From contig DATBFG010000014.1 of assembly GCA_036558645.1 (NCBI GenBank), positions 1 through 49,745 of the forward strand: a stretch of DNA of 49,745 nucleotides, given 5' to 3'. Positions 17,128-25,289 of this stretch are shown piece by piece. The notes under the pieces were generated by a model. It worked only from the letters and a program-made list of their open reading frames with translations, was not told the DNA's origin and searched no databases. The stretch comes from DATBFG01 sp036558645. Its GTDB lineage: Bacteria > Acidobacteriota > Terriglobia > Terriglobales > Acidobacteriaceae. How positions within the stretch are numbered: position 1 is the stretch's first letter; each line of letters opens with the position of its first letter. Both the position numbers and the translations under genes were made by a program.

Positions 17128-17631
17128 CCAGTCACCTCGTATCGTGCAAAGTCGAACTACGTTCTCCCAGAAACCGCCCGGGATTCTGAAATGCTATCGA
17201 TCGAGGTCTTAGACGTCAATGCAGAATTCCATGTAGCAAGATGATCAAATAGTAATGGATAGAACACGTAACCTCATGTTAATCCTGAGTAACACGGTGG
17301 TCATCGTTGTAATATCAGTCAGTTAGATGTTTATATATAAGTAAATAACGTAACTAGCCTATTTTTGGAAAAAAATACCCTGTCATTTAGAATCAATCAC
17401 TTGAGGCAGGAATTCGCTTTGTATTTTGTTTGCAATAGTTTAGGCCGTTCCACCTTGGCAGCGGCGCCAAAGCTTTGACTGAAGGTGGCACAAGAACTGG
17501 CGAACTTCGAATGGAACCTCACATTGCTGATAAACCCCACTCCGCAACTAGCTGGCCTTCAATCCCCGGAGGTAATGGGCAATTCAAAGAAAAGGGGATG
17601 CGCTTAGCATGTATTCCGATAGATTGCACGT
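17128..17631. other. AT-rich intergenic region with a possible structured leader
   Basis: 504 bases between rlpA (minus) and thiD (plus). The stretch about 17230-17440 is clearly more AT-rich than the surroundings (for example TTTATATATAAGTAAATAAC), unusual in this window. At 17447-17517 there are nested complements: GTTCCA (17447-17452) with TGGAAC (17512-17517), and CCACCTT (17450-17456) with AAGGTGG (17482-17488). No thiamine-riboswitch CTGAGA core was seen. No gene was recognised. Confidence 0.45.
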
Positions 17632-18480
17632 ATGGCTCAGTTGCCGCCTGTCGTCCTTACTATTGCCGGGTTTGACCCCTCCTCCGGGGCCGGAATTACT
17701 GCAGATATCAAAACCATAGCCGCTCATGGCTGTTACGGAGTGGCCTGCATAAGCGCTCTGACCGTGCAGTCGACGGCTGGAGTCCGTCGCGTCGACCCAG
17801 TTAGCCCCGACCTGGTCCACGAGACGCTCCAAGAATTGACGTCCGATATCGAGATTGACGGTGTCCATATCGGCATGCTCGGCACAGGCAAGGTGGTCCG
17901 CGCTGTTGCAAGCTTTCTTGAGAAAACGAAGCCGCCGAACGTTGTTCTCGATCCGATCCTGAAGTCTTCTTCCGGGGCAAGTTTGCTGGATGGCTCGGGA
18001 ACCCGCCTATTGCAAGACATCCTAATTCCCCTCTCAACAGTGGTGACCCCAAACGTCGATGAAGCCTCGGTTCTGACTGGGTTGGCAATCCAGAATCCGG
18101 AACAGATGCGTGCAGCGGCGCACAAGATCCACGCCTTGGGGGCGTCGTCGTTGGTAATCACTGGCGGACACCTCGATAAGGCCATTGACCTATTGAGTTT
18201 TCAAACCAGCAAAGGGGTGGAACAGGAGGTTTTTAAATCCGACCGGCAGCGTTCAAATTCCACCCATGGAACGGGGTGTGCCTTCGCCACTGCCTTGGCA
18301 TGTCACCTGGCTCAAGGCCGTGGACTTCCCGAAGGTGTTCTGCTAGCCAAGGCATATGTGACCGCCGCCATAGCCAATGCCCATCCGTTGGGCCGCGGCG
18401 TTGGGCCTGTTCACCATCTGTATCGCATGCACCAGCAGCGCCGTTCCACCCTGGTCACCGAGGCAGAGTCGGTTCATTGA
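17632..18480 (+). CDS. thiD: Hydroxymethylpyrimidine (phosphate) kinase
   Basis: 282 residues. It phosphorylates HMP and HMP-phosphate to HMP-PP for thiamine synthesis. The N-terminal TIAGFDPSSGAGITADIKT (10-28) and the C-terminal anion-hole motif STHGTGC (210-216, Cys216) with the following ATALACHLAQG helix define the ThiD/ribokinase-like fold; VVLDPIL and VVTPNVDEASVLTG are the other family blocks. No other thiamine gene is nearby, so it may be a salvage-type enzyme or the pathway genes lie elsewhere. No clear ribosome site precedes the ATG. Confidence 0.95.
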   Translation: MAQLPPVVLTIAGFDPSSGAGITADIKTIAAHGCYGVACISALTVQSTAGVRRVDPVSPDLVHETLQELTSDIEIDGVHIGMLGTGKVVRAVASFLEKTKPPNVVLDPILKSSSGASLLDGSGTRLLQDILIPLSTVVTPNVDEASVLTGLAIQNPEQMRAAAHKIHALGASSLVITGGHLDKAIDLLSFQTSKGVEQEVFKSDRQRSNSTHGTGCAFATALACHLAQGRGLPEGVLLAKAYVTAAIANAHPLGRGVGPVHHLYRMHQQRRSTLVTEAESVH

Positions 18481-18561
18481 CTTTGGGAAGCACGTTAGGA
18501 AGAAAAACAAAGAAAAGTGGGGGAAGGCCGACCGATAGAGTTGTTGGGGAAGGGCTCAGAC

Positions 18562-18975
18562 TTACTGCGCTTTCTTCAAAAGAATTCCAGCCACAAAGGC
18601 TGCAATCGCGGCAAGCAGCCACTGCATTCTGTAATACTGAACCGCCTGGAAATCGGCAAACGTCTGCATGGTGTAGATGACACCAACGCAAACGACCGCC
18701 ATCAGGCAGCCAATCCCGACCAAAAACGCGATCAGAGAGCCGGTAGACAGTCCAAGCCCCTGCTTGATGAACTGGAACTCGAGGTAACGAGTCCAGCCAT
18801 GCTGGGCGATGGGAACGGGTTGCGCCTGACGCGGGTGTCCACAAACATGACAAAAGGCCGCTCCCACCATGAATTCTGTCTTACAGCCGTCGCACACTTC
18901 GGCCATCGCGGTGGAGGTCGGAGTCACCGGAGGCCGCCAAAAGTCATGTTGCGTGTTATGGACAGCTTCAGACAT
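18562..18975 (-). CDS. Zinc-ribbon membrane protein
   Basis: 137 residues from the ATG at 18975, chosen because GGAGG lies 8 bases upstream (a GTG 9 bases earlier overlaps that site). Residues about 27-50 form a zinc ribbon, CDGCKTEFMVGAAFCHVCGH (C-x2-C ... C-x2-C). Two hydrophobic segments follow: LSTGSLIAFLVGIGCLMAVVCVG and WLLAAIAAFVAGILL, ending in a short KKAQ tail. The layout is a soluble ribbon anchored in the inner membrane. Function unknown; a similar ribbon-plus-membrane design recurs at 20531. Confidence 0.75.
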   Translation of the reverse strand: MSEAVHNTQHDFWRPPVTPTSTAMAEVCDGCKTEFMVGAAFCHVCGHPRQAQPVPIAQHGWTRYLEFQFIKQGLGLSTGSLIAFLVGIGCLMAVVCVGVIYTMQTFADFQAVQYYRMQWLLAAIAAFVAGILLKKAQ

Positions 18976-19216
18976 CCGAACCACCTCCGACTTCAGTGAG
19001 GCAAGCTTGGGGCCAAAAAATTGCTCGAGCTAAGCTGTTGATCCTAGAAGCCAATCTCCTGCATGGATCGAAATCAACGCTCAACGGTCGGCAAGATTTA
19101 CGTCCCACACCGGGAATATTCGCCCTGCCGCGATTATAAGGTCCGCCTTGTCTAAGCCAGTGGTGACTTCAGTGACGCTCTTGGTTCGGGCTAGAGCCTA
19201 CTCCCACTCGGGTAAA

Positions 19217-20473
19217 ATGGAAGGAATCGCTACGAAGGTTTTCTTGTCAGCTCTGGATATTCGTGTTGCGGTTCCGCGAGTGGTACTGTTGGGGTTCCTT
19301 CTGGCCGCGCTCGCATCCTCTTCGGCTGAGGCTGCCCCGGGGACTTCAAAACTATCCTTCCGCCCGACTGACCCTCTGAACGCTGTCGCCTTTGACCACT
19401 TTTACAACCTGGACTACGACCGGGCTATCAAGGATTTCGAGCAGGTCCTGCAAAAGCACGGAGATGATCCTTTCGCGGTAAATCACCTTCTGACAGCCGT
19501 TCTGTTTCGCGAGCTCTACCGTATGGGCGCGCTGAACACCGGCGACTACTCGAACGATAGCTTTGTTTCGACTCCGCATCGGCCTGCGGATCCAAAAGCG
19601 AAAGAACAAATCCAGAACCTGGTGAAGCGCGCTTTTGATTTGGAGGAGAAGGCACTGAACGCAAAGGCTGATGACGTCGATGCCTTATATGCGCGGGGCG
19701 TGACGCGGGCACAGTTCGCTACCTATACAGCTTTGATCGAGCGCGCCTGGTTTTCCGCCCTGCGAAACGGCGTGGGGGCGCGGCGTGATCATGAACGCGT
19801 CCTGGAGCTATCTCCCAACTACACGGATGCCAAGTTGATTGTCGGAGCGCACAACTACGTCATGGGTAGCTTGCCATGGGGTGTGAAAGTTGCGGTCTCG
19901 ATGGTTCGGCTGAACGGCAGCAAGGAAAAGGGCTTCGAATACCTTCAGCAAGCCGCGAATGGGTCCGGTGAGAGCAGCATTGATGCCAAGATTTTGCTGG
20001 CACTCTTTTATCGGCGGGAACATCGCTTCGAAGAAGCATTGCAAATTGTGCATGGTCTGGTGCCGCAGTTCCCTCAGGATGTATTGCTCGCACTGGAAGA
20101 ATCCAACTTATTGCGAGCGATGGGCAAGAATGAAGAAGCCGCTGCCGGCTACCGGAGCATCTGGCAGGCTGGCCGGGCAGGAAAATACCCCAACTTGCAC
20201 TATGAGGTGGCGGCTTTCGGACTAGGGGAGCTATTGCGCAGCCAAAAAGACTTTTTCGGCGCTGCTACCGCCTATCAGCAGGTGAACGAAGCGCCCCAGC
20301 CCGATCCGGAAATTCAACAGAAAGCCAACCTGGCGGCGGGGGAGATGTACGATGTGCTGCAGAAGCGCGATCTGGCCCTAGGTCGCTACCAGGCTGTTCT
20401 GGCGAGCAACGCTGAAAGTCCGCAGGCGGACATGGCTCGAAAGTACATCCGGGAAGCTTACAAGGCAGACTGA
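19217..20473 (+). CDS. Secreted tetratricopeptide-repeat protein
   Basis: 418 residues from the ATG at 19217; a TTG at 19148 with AAGG upstream would add 23 residues and cannot be excluded. A signal-peptide-like segment (VVLLGFLLAALASSSAEAA) is followed by helical repeats of the TPR type, e.g. FDHFYNLDYDRAIKDFEQVL, KILLALFYRREHRFEEALQI and FFGAATAYQQVNEAPQPDPE. TPR arrays mediate protein-protein contact. Probably periplasmic. It stands before the PspC-domain gene by 57 bases, possibly in one operon. Specific partner unknown. Confidence 0.8.
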   Translation: MEGIATKVFLSALDIRVAVPRVVLLGFLLAALASSSAEAAPGTSKLSFRPTDPLNAVAFDHFYNLDYDRAIKDFEQVLQKHGDDPFAVNHLLTAVLFRELYRMGALNTGDYSNDSFVSTPHRPADPKAKEQIQNLVKRAFDLEEKALNAKADDVDALYARGVTRAQFATYTALIERAWFSALRNGVGARRDHERVLELSPNYTDAKLIVGAHNYVMGSLPWGVKVAVSMVRLNGSKEKGFEYLQQAANGSGESSIDAKILLALFYRREHRFEEALQIVHGLVPQFPQDVLLALEESNLLRAMGKNEEAAAGYRSIWQAGRAGKYPNLHYEVAAFGLGELLRSQKDFFGAATAYQQVNEAPQPDPEIQQKANLAAGEMYDVLQKRDLALGRYQAVLASNAESPQADMARKYIREAYKAD

Positions 20474-20530
20474 GATGATCACAGGCTGAACCTTTTTTCT
20501 ATAAAATCGTATTGAATTGTGGGGGTGGAA

Positions 20531-20842
20531 ATGTATTGCAACTATTGCGGCAAGGTGATCCAGGATGATGCCAACAACTGCGCCTACTGCGGCACGCGTG
20601 TGGGTGGCGTTCTCGCGCGCAAACGATTAATCCGTCCAAGGGTTGGCCGGAAGATTGCCGGGGTGTGTCTTGGGTTCGCCGAGTACTTCGATCTCGATGT
20701 CGCGCTGGTTCGCGTGGTCTGGTTGCTTGCGTCGATCATGACGGGTGTTGGCTTGATCACTTATCCGATTGCCTGGATTGTGATGCCCGAGGAACCCTTG
20801 ATGCTGTCGGCACCGACTGGGCAGCAGGCGACCAATCCGTAG
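20531..20842 (+). CDS. Zinc-ribbon and PspC-domain membrane protein
   Basis: 103 residues from the ATG at 20531, which follows a GGGGGTGG tract. An N-terminal zinc ribbon (MYCNYCGKVIQDDANNCAYCGT, C-x2-C ... C-x2-C) is joined to a PspC domain: RKIAGVCLGFAEYFDLDVALVRVVWLLAS, then GVGLITYPIAWIVMPEE. PspC proteins sit in the inner membrane and take part in the envelope-stress (phage-shock) response, with PspA/PspB in some species. No pspA or pspF is nearby. Role inferred from family. Confidence 0.9.
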   Translation: MYCNYCGKVIQDDANNCAYCGTRVGGVLARKRLIRPRVGRKIAGVCLGFAEYFDLDVALVRVVWLLASIMTGVGLITYPIAWIVMPEEPLMLSAPTGQQATNP

Positions 20843-20908
20843 CGTCTAAGGTTTGAACGCAAACATCCTGGCGAAAGGTGTTTCTCGCACTTCCGCTAGA
20901 ATCTGTCC

Positions 20909-21709
20909 ATGCCCACCGTCCACAGCCTCGATGCCGAAATCTTTTACGAGGTCGTCGGCAACGGAGCGCCGGTAGCTCTGCTACATCCTTTTCCGGTTCA
21001 TCATGACTTCTGGCGACCCAGCTTGCAGCAACTCCCTCCGCGCTACACGCTGATTCTTCCTGACCTCCGCGCACATGGCGCTTCTGACGCCGGCGATGGT
21101 CCAGCCACGATGGAAAAGCATGTAGCCGATCTGATTCGTATCCTCGATGACGCCAGGGTGACACGCGCTGTTTTCGTCGGTGTATCCATTGGGGGATACA
21201 TTCTGTTCGAGTTTTGGCGCAGGTACCGCGAGCGAATCTCGGCTCTCGTTCTTTGCAATACCAAGGCGAAAGCGGATACTGCGCAAGCAAGGGCGGGCCG
21301 ATTGCAGTCCGCAGAGAAAGTTCTGCAGCAAGGAGTCGAAGCCTTCGCAGAGGAGATGCTTTCCAAAGTGCTGGGACAAACTACCCGCACAACGCGGCCG
21401 GACTTGGTGGAAGGTGCACGGAAGATGATGCTGAGGATGTCCGCGGAAGACATCAGCTTGACCCAAAGAGGCATGGCCGAACGTCCCGACTCCGTTTCTA
21501 CACTCAAGTCAATGAATGTGCCGACGCTGATCATGACGGGTGAAGAGGACGCCATGACAGGAGTTGCCGAGGCGGACCTGATGCGGCAGCACATTGTGAA
21601 CAGCCAGATGAAGGTGATTGCAAAGGCGGGACACTATTCGCCCTGGGAACAGCCTGACGAGGCAGGGCGCCTGATCAGGCAGTTTCTGGATACTGTCCCA
21701 AGCGGATAG
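20909..21709 (+). CDS. Alpha/beta-hydrolase fold protein
   Basis: 266 residues. The fold is shown by the oxyanion block LLHPFPVHHDFW, the nucleophile elbow GVSIGG with Ser93, the acid in MTGEEDAMTG, and His in AKAGHYSPWEQPDE. It is a typical small-molecule hydrolase; 'PDLRAHGASD' is the common haloperoxidase/esterase-like block. Substrate unknown. It lies 66 bases after the PspC-domain gene and 34 bases before a conserved hypothetical gene, so may belong to one transcription unit. Confidence 0.9.
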   Translation: MPTVHSLDAEIFYEVVGNGAPVALLHPFPVHHDFWRPSLQQLPPRYTLILPDLRAHGASDAGDGPATMEKHVADLIRILDDARVTRAVFVGVSIGGYILFEFWRRYRERISALVLCNTKAKADTAQARAGRLQSAEKVLQQGVEAFAEEMLSKVLGQTTRTTRPDLVEGARKMMLRMSAEDISLTQRGMAERPDSVSTLKSMNVPTLIMTGEEDAMTGVAEADLMRQHIVNSQMKVIAKAGHYSPWEQPDEAGRLIRQFLDTVPSG

Positions 21710-21743
21710 CTTGCTGCGCGGCGTTTGCTACAATTCTCTCGCC

Positions 21744-22151
21744 ATGATCGAAACTCTTCTGGTTCCAGTAAATACGGTAGTCAATTCCAAGGGTGATGGT
21801 CCATCGATCGATGTCGGTGGTGCTTCCGGGGGCGTTTTTCTTCTTACGTTGGTCATCACCGACATTGTGGAGCAGGAGTCGCTGGACGTGAGCATTTATG
21901 GGTCGGCCGACGGCGCAACCTGGGGGCCGAAGCCGATTGCCTCGTTTCCACAAAAATTCTACCGGGGCGACCACCCGCTACTGCTCGATTTGGGCTCACA
22001 AGCCGGAACGAAGTTTGTTCGCGCCCACTGGGAAGTTGCTCGCTGGGGACGAGGTTCGGAAACTCCAATGTTCCAGTTCCATGTCACGATGAAAGAAGTG
22101 CCGACCGACATCCTGAAAGAGGCCACCACAGAGGCGCGTGCGCTCGGGTAG
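21744..22151 (+). CDS. Conserved hypothetical protein
   Basis: 135 residues from the ATG at 21744 (MIETLLVPVNTVV); an in-frame upstream start at 21711 would add 11 residues overlapping the previous gene's tail. The protein is beta-rich and soluble: FLLTLVITDIVEQESLDVSI, YGSADGATWGPKPIASFPQK, HPLLLDLGS and RAHWEVARWGRG. I recall similar short proteins in other acidobacteria, a memory-based statement that was not checked. No catalytic motif was seen. The gene sits between a hydrolase and aroA. Confidence 0.7.
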   Translation: MIETLLVPVNTVVNSKGDGPSIDVGGASGGVFLLTLVITDIVEQESLDVSIYGSADGATWGPKPIASFPQKFYRGDHPLLLDLGSQAGTKFVRAHWEVARWGRGSETPMFQFHVTMKEVPTDILKEATTEARALG

Positions 22152-22208
22152 AGCGCCGGCGTATCGGATGATCGATACTTCACGCCCGAGGCGAAGTTTT
22201 CGTCGTAC

Positions 22209-23495
22209 ATGATCCAATCCATCACGATTCGTCCCGCCCGCGGTGTCACGGGATCGCTCGTGCTTCCCGGCGACAAGTCTATTTCTCATCGATACGCGAT
22301 GTTGGCCGCAATCTCAGAGGGTATATCGCATTTGGAGAATTATTCGCCGGGCGCCGATTGTGCCAGCACACTCAGTTGTCTTGAAACTCTGGGCGTTCGT
22401 TGCGAAAGGAAGGCGAACTCCGTCACTATTCAGGGCCTTGGACCGCAGTTGAAAGCTCCCGCTTCGGCGTTGGACTGCGGAAACTCGGGCTCGACCATCC
22501 GTATGCTCAGTGGCATTCTCGCGGGTCAGGAATTCACGAGCCAACTGATCGGAGATGACTCACTCTCAAGACGGCCCATGAAGCGAATTATCGAACCGCT
22601 CTTTCAGATGGGTGCCCGAATCTCATCGTCCGAAGGCGACCGGCCACCCCTCAGTATCAGGGGAGCTAAGCTGAAGGGTATTCAGTACAAGCCTCCAGTC
22701 GCCAGTGCTCAGGTAAAAACCTGCCTGCTCTTTGCGGGCCTATTCGCGGAGGGAAACACGAGCGTGGATGAACCCACGCGCACCCGCGACCACGGCGAGA
22801 TTGCGCTGCGAGCGTTTGGTGCCCAGGTCATCCAGGATGGCATTCGCGTTTCCATCAAGGGACTTCAGAAGTTACATGCCCTCGATGCGACAATTCCCGG
22901 CGACCTCTCCAGTGCATCTTTCTTTCTCTGTGCGGCGGCGCTATTTCCCGAATCCCGAATCGAAATCAGAAAGCTTCTAATGAATCCGACCCGCGCTCGC
23001 CTCCTCGATGTTCTGATCGGAATGGGGGTTCGCATTTCAGTAACGGAATTGCAAGAAATCCATGGTGAACTTGTCGGATCGGTTACGGTTGAAGGCGGGG
23101 GGCTGGCAGGAGGACTGATCGCTGGCACCGACACCACGGCTCTGATCGACGAAATTCCGGTGTTGGCTGCAATCGCGCCCTACACGTCTGAGGGGATCGA
23201 AATTCGCGATGCCGGCGAGTTGCGCGTGAAAGAATCCGATCGGATTGCAACCGTCGCAAGCAATCTCCGCGCAATGGGAGCTCGGTTCGAAGAGCGCGAG
23301 GACGGCCTGCGGATCGCCGGCGGACAGCGGCTTCGCGGGGCTGAGCTGGACTCCTTTGGCGATCACCGGATCGCGATGGCCTTCGCGGTCGCGGCATTAC
23401 GCGCCGAAGGAGAGAGCGTGATCAAGGGAGCCGACGCAGCGGTGATCTCATTTCCAGGATTTTTCGACTTGCTGGAAAGCGTCGCACCGCGATAG
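22209..23495 (+). CDS. aroA: 3-phosphoshikimate 1-carboxyvinyltransferase (EPSP synthase)
   Basis: 428 residues, normal length. It joins PEP to shikimate 3-phosphate in the shikimate pathway. Key blocks: LPGDKSISHRYAMLAA (19-34, Lys23, Ser24, Arg28), DCGNSGSTIRML (89-100), DSLSRRPM with Arg121, SAQVK (167-171 region), the catalytic Asp314 in ALIDEIPVLA, RVKESDRI (339-346) and GDHRIAM (384-390). The GNSGSTIR loop is unlike the enteric NAGTAMR version and resembles class II enzymes, though the Gly that sits at the PEP/glyphosate site is retained. No ribosome site is evident. Confidence 0.95.
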   Translation: MIQSITIRPARGVTGSLVLPGDKSISHRYAMLAAISEGISHLENYSPGADCASTLSCLETLGVRCERKANSVTIQGLGPQLKAPASALDCGNSGSTIRMLSGILAGQEFTSQLIGDDSLSRRPMKRIIEPLFQMGARISSSEGDRPPLSIRGAKLKGIQYKPPVASAQVKTCLLFAGLFAEGNTSVDEPTRTRDHGEIALRAFGAQVIQDGIRVSIKGLQKLHALDATIPGDLSSASFFLCAAALFPESRIEIRKLLMNPTRARLLDVLIGMGVRISVTELQEIHGELVGSVTVEGGGLAGGLIAGTDTTALIDEIPVLAAIAPYTSEGIEIRDAGELRVKESDRIATVASNLRAMGARFEEREDGLRIAGGQRLRGAELDSFGDHRIAMAFAVAALRAEGESVIKGADAAVISFPGFFDLLESVAPR

Positions 23496-23553
23496 CGCGT
23501 TATCGGAGGCACACTCCCTCCCTGGTGCCGGACAGAGGCTCTCCACTAACCGC

Positions 23554-24039
23554 TCAGTGCACTTCTTCGGTCTTGCCTCGATACTTGACGACGCCTGTTC
23601 CCTGATTGAGGCGGTCAACATCCTGATTTGTGATGGTGCGGGCCCCCGTTCCACGAGCGGCGGAGGCGTGGACCTGAGCGGCGATACCCATACTGTATTG
23701 GGACATAGCTGAACCTAGGTCCAGAACTCGCGCATTCCCAGCATTTGCTGGTGGCTGATTCGACATCGTGAAGGCTTCTTGATGACCTATTTCAAGGGTG
23801 GAACTGCGGGCTCCGGCGGCCAGTCCTTCGGTGGCATTCTGCGCACCTACGGCTCCCGTGAAACCGGGGTCCAAAGAAACTGATGGCGTCTTAACGAGGG
23901 GGACAAAGGGAACGATGGTGTACGACGGTGCGACCCAGTTGCTCGCGTAACCGCCAATTACCGTCGCTTGGCCCTGCCATTGGGCAGCGGCCATTCCACA
24001 ACACACGATGATCGACAAGACAACTGCCATTGAACGCAT
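23554..24039 (-). CDS. Secreted hypothetical protein
   Basis: 161 residues; GGGAGA lies about 5 bases before the ATG at 24039. A clear signal peptide (SMAVVLSIIVCCGMAAAQW) is followed by a low-complexity, Ala/Ser/Thr/Gly-rich mature part without recognised domains (for example TGAVGAQNATEGLAAGARSS), and a charged tail KYRGKTEEVH. It is probably exported to the periplasm. It shares strand with the MoeB-like gene upstream (43 bases), so may be co-transcribed. Function unknown. Confidence 0.7.
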   Translation of the reverse strand: MRSMAVVLSIIVCCGMAAAQWQGQATVIGGYASNWVAPSYTIVPFVPLVKTPSVSLDPGFTGAVGAQNATEGLAAGARSSTLEIGHQEAFTMSNQPPANAGNARVLDLGSAMSQYSMGIAAQVHASAARGTGARTITNQDVDRLNQGTGVVKYRGKTEEVH

Positions 24040-24082
24040 AAAATCTCCCTATGGTTCATTTGCCTTCATTCGTTGCAGCTTC

Positions 24083-25108
24083 TCAACTCCCAACATAGCG
24101 CGCGTACAGGCTCCTAGCTACTCCGACGTCGCTGGTTCCTTTAATGATGGCGCGCCCGTCAGGAAACAATGTGAACTCGTACGGCTCATGCCAGAATTTC
24201 AGCACGAAATCGTTATGGCGCACAGAGCCGTGTGGCTGGAGTCGAACGGTCATCTCCGCAAAGTCGAGTGGCCTGGAGCGCTCGTGGATCTGTACAGAGT
24301 TCCGCCCGCACAAGGTGATATGAGGGCGGCCCTCCCCGGTAAGGTGAGGGAAGTCATGCTTCCCGCAGGTTCGGCAACCCGGAACCGGGGCCGATGCCTC
24401 GATCTCCGCGCGCTCATTTTGCCACACGTCAAATGAAAGCAGTGTCCGGCGCAATTTACCTTCGGCCCCAGTCAGGATCTTCATGGCTTCTGTTGCGGCG
24501 ATGGAAGCCGCCAGGTTCACCGCCGAGTTGAGGATGCCGACTGTCTCGCAGGTTTCGACCGCACCACGAGGCGCTTCCGGAAAAATGCACGCTAGGCAAG
24601 CCGTCTTCCCGGGAAGAATGTTTAGTGTCAGTCCATAGCTCCCAACAGCTGCCGTGTAGATCCAGGGCAGGGAATTCTTCACCGCAAAATCATTGATAAG
24701 GTAGCGAGTCTCAAAGTTGTCGGTTCCGTCCAGCACAAGGTGGACATTTTCTAACAGGCTCGCAATATTGCTGGGAGTGACATCCGCCGGATAAGGTTCG
24801 ACCAGGATATGGGAGTTAAAGGCAGCAATCTTACGGGCAGCGGCAATCGCCTTCGGCAGGGACTCCGCCGCATCTGCTTCATCGAAGAGTGACTGGCGTT
24901 GCAGGTTGCTGGCCTCGACGTAGTCACGATCGACGATCCGGATCATGCCGACGCCGGCTCGCGCCAGTAGACCAGCGATGGCCGAACCGGTTGCGCCACA
25001 GCCGATGATGGCAATTCTGGCTTCGGCCAGCTTTTGTTGCCCCTCTGCTCCGATACCCGGGAATAAGACCTGCCGCGAATACCTTTCGTCGTGTTCCAAA
25101 GAGGTCAC
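24083..25108 (-). CDS. ThiF/MoeB/HesA family adenylyltransferase (E1-like) with a C-terminal extension
   Basis: 341 residues from a GTG at 25108. It has all hallmarks of an E1-like enzyme that adenylates the C-terminal Gly of a ubiquitin-like sulfur carrier (ThiS/MoaD type): ATP loop IIGCGATGS (34-42), VDRDYVEASNLQRQSLF (59-75), DGTDNFETRYLIND (127-140, Asp130), catalytic-type Cys187 in VETCETVG, and zinc Cys pairs CLAC (171/174) and CRTC (245/248). Beyond the ThiF domain, about 90 residues (from 250) do not match rhodanese or any domain I know. No thiS or moaD is adjacent, so whether it serves thiamine or molybdopterin synthesis is undecided. Confidence 0.9.
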   Translation of the reverse strand: MTSLEHDERYSRQVLFPGIGAEGQQKLAEARIAIIGCGATGSAIAGLLARAGVGMIRIVDRDYVEASNLQRQSLFDEADAAESLPKAIAAARKIAAFNSHILVEPYPADVTPSNIASLLENVHLVLDGTDNFETRYLINDFAVKNSLPWIYTAAVGSYGLTLNILPGKTACLACIFPEAPRGAVETCETVGILNSAVNLAASIAATEAMKILTGAEGKLRRTLLSFDVWQNERAEIEASAPVPGCRTCGKHDFPHLTGEGRPHITLCGRNSVQIHERSRPLDFAEMTVRLQPHGSVRHNDFVLKFWHEPYEFTLFPDGRAIIKGTSDVGVARSLYARYVGS

Positions 25109-25131
25109 CAGATTTGGCCGTCTAAACCTTT

Positions 25132-25137
25132 ATTATA
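25132..25137 (-). promoter_or_regulatory. Possible -10 box of the MoeB-like gene
   Basis: A perfect TATAAT on the minus strand (25137 to 25132) lies about 24 bases upstream of the GTG start at 25108. No good -35 box was found at the usual distance. Confidence 0.3.
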
Positions 25138-25289
25138 GGGGCATTCGCAGACAGAACTCGGGATCGGGCAGACATCCGCGCGGGGCGGACGGTCGCCAAG
25201 GAATCCCGTGCGCCGTCGGCAAAGACAACATTGCTAAACACGGGAACATCGAACTTGTTATCCGCTCACAGTCTTGTTGAGGAGTCTCA

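Noticed and set aside
17400..17631. TPP riboswitch upstream of thiD
   Set aside because: The conserved CTGAGA and ACCTGATC-like cores are absent despite local secondary-structure potential.
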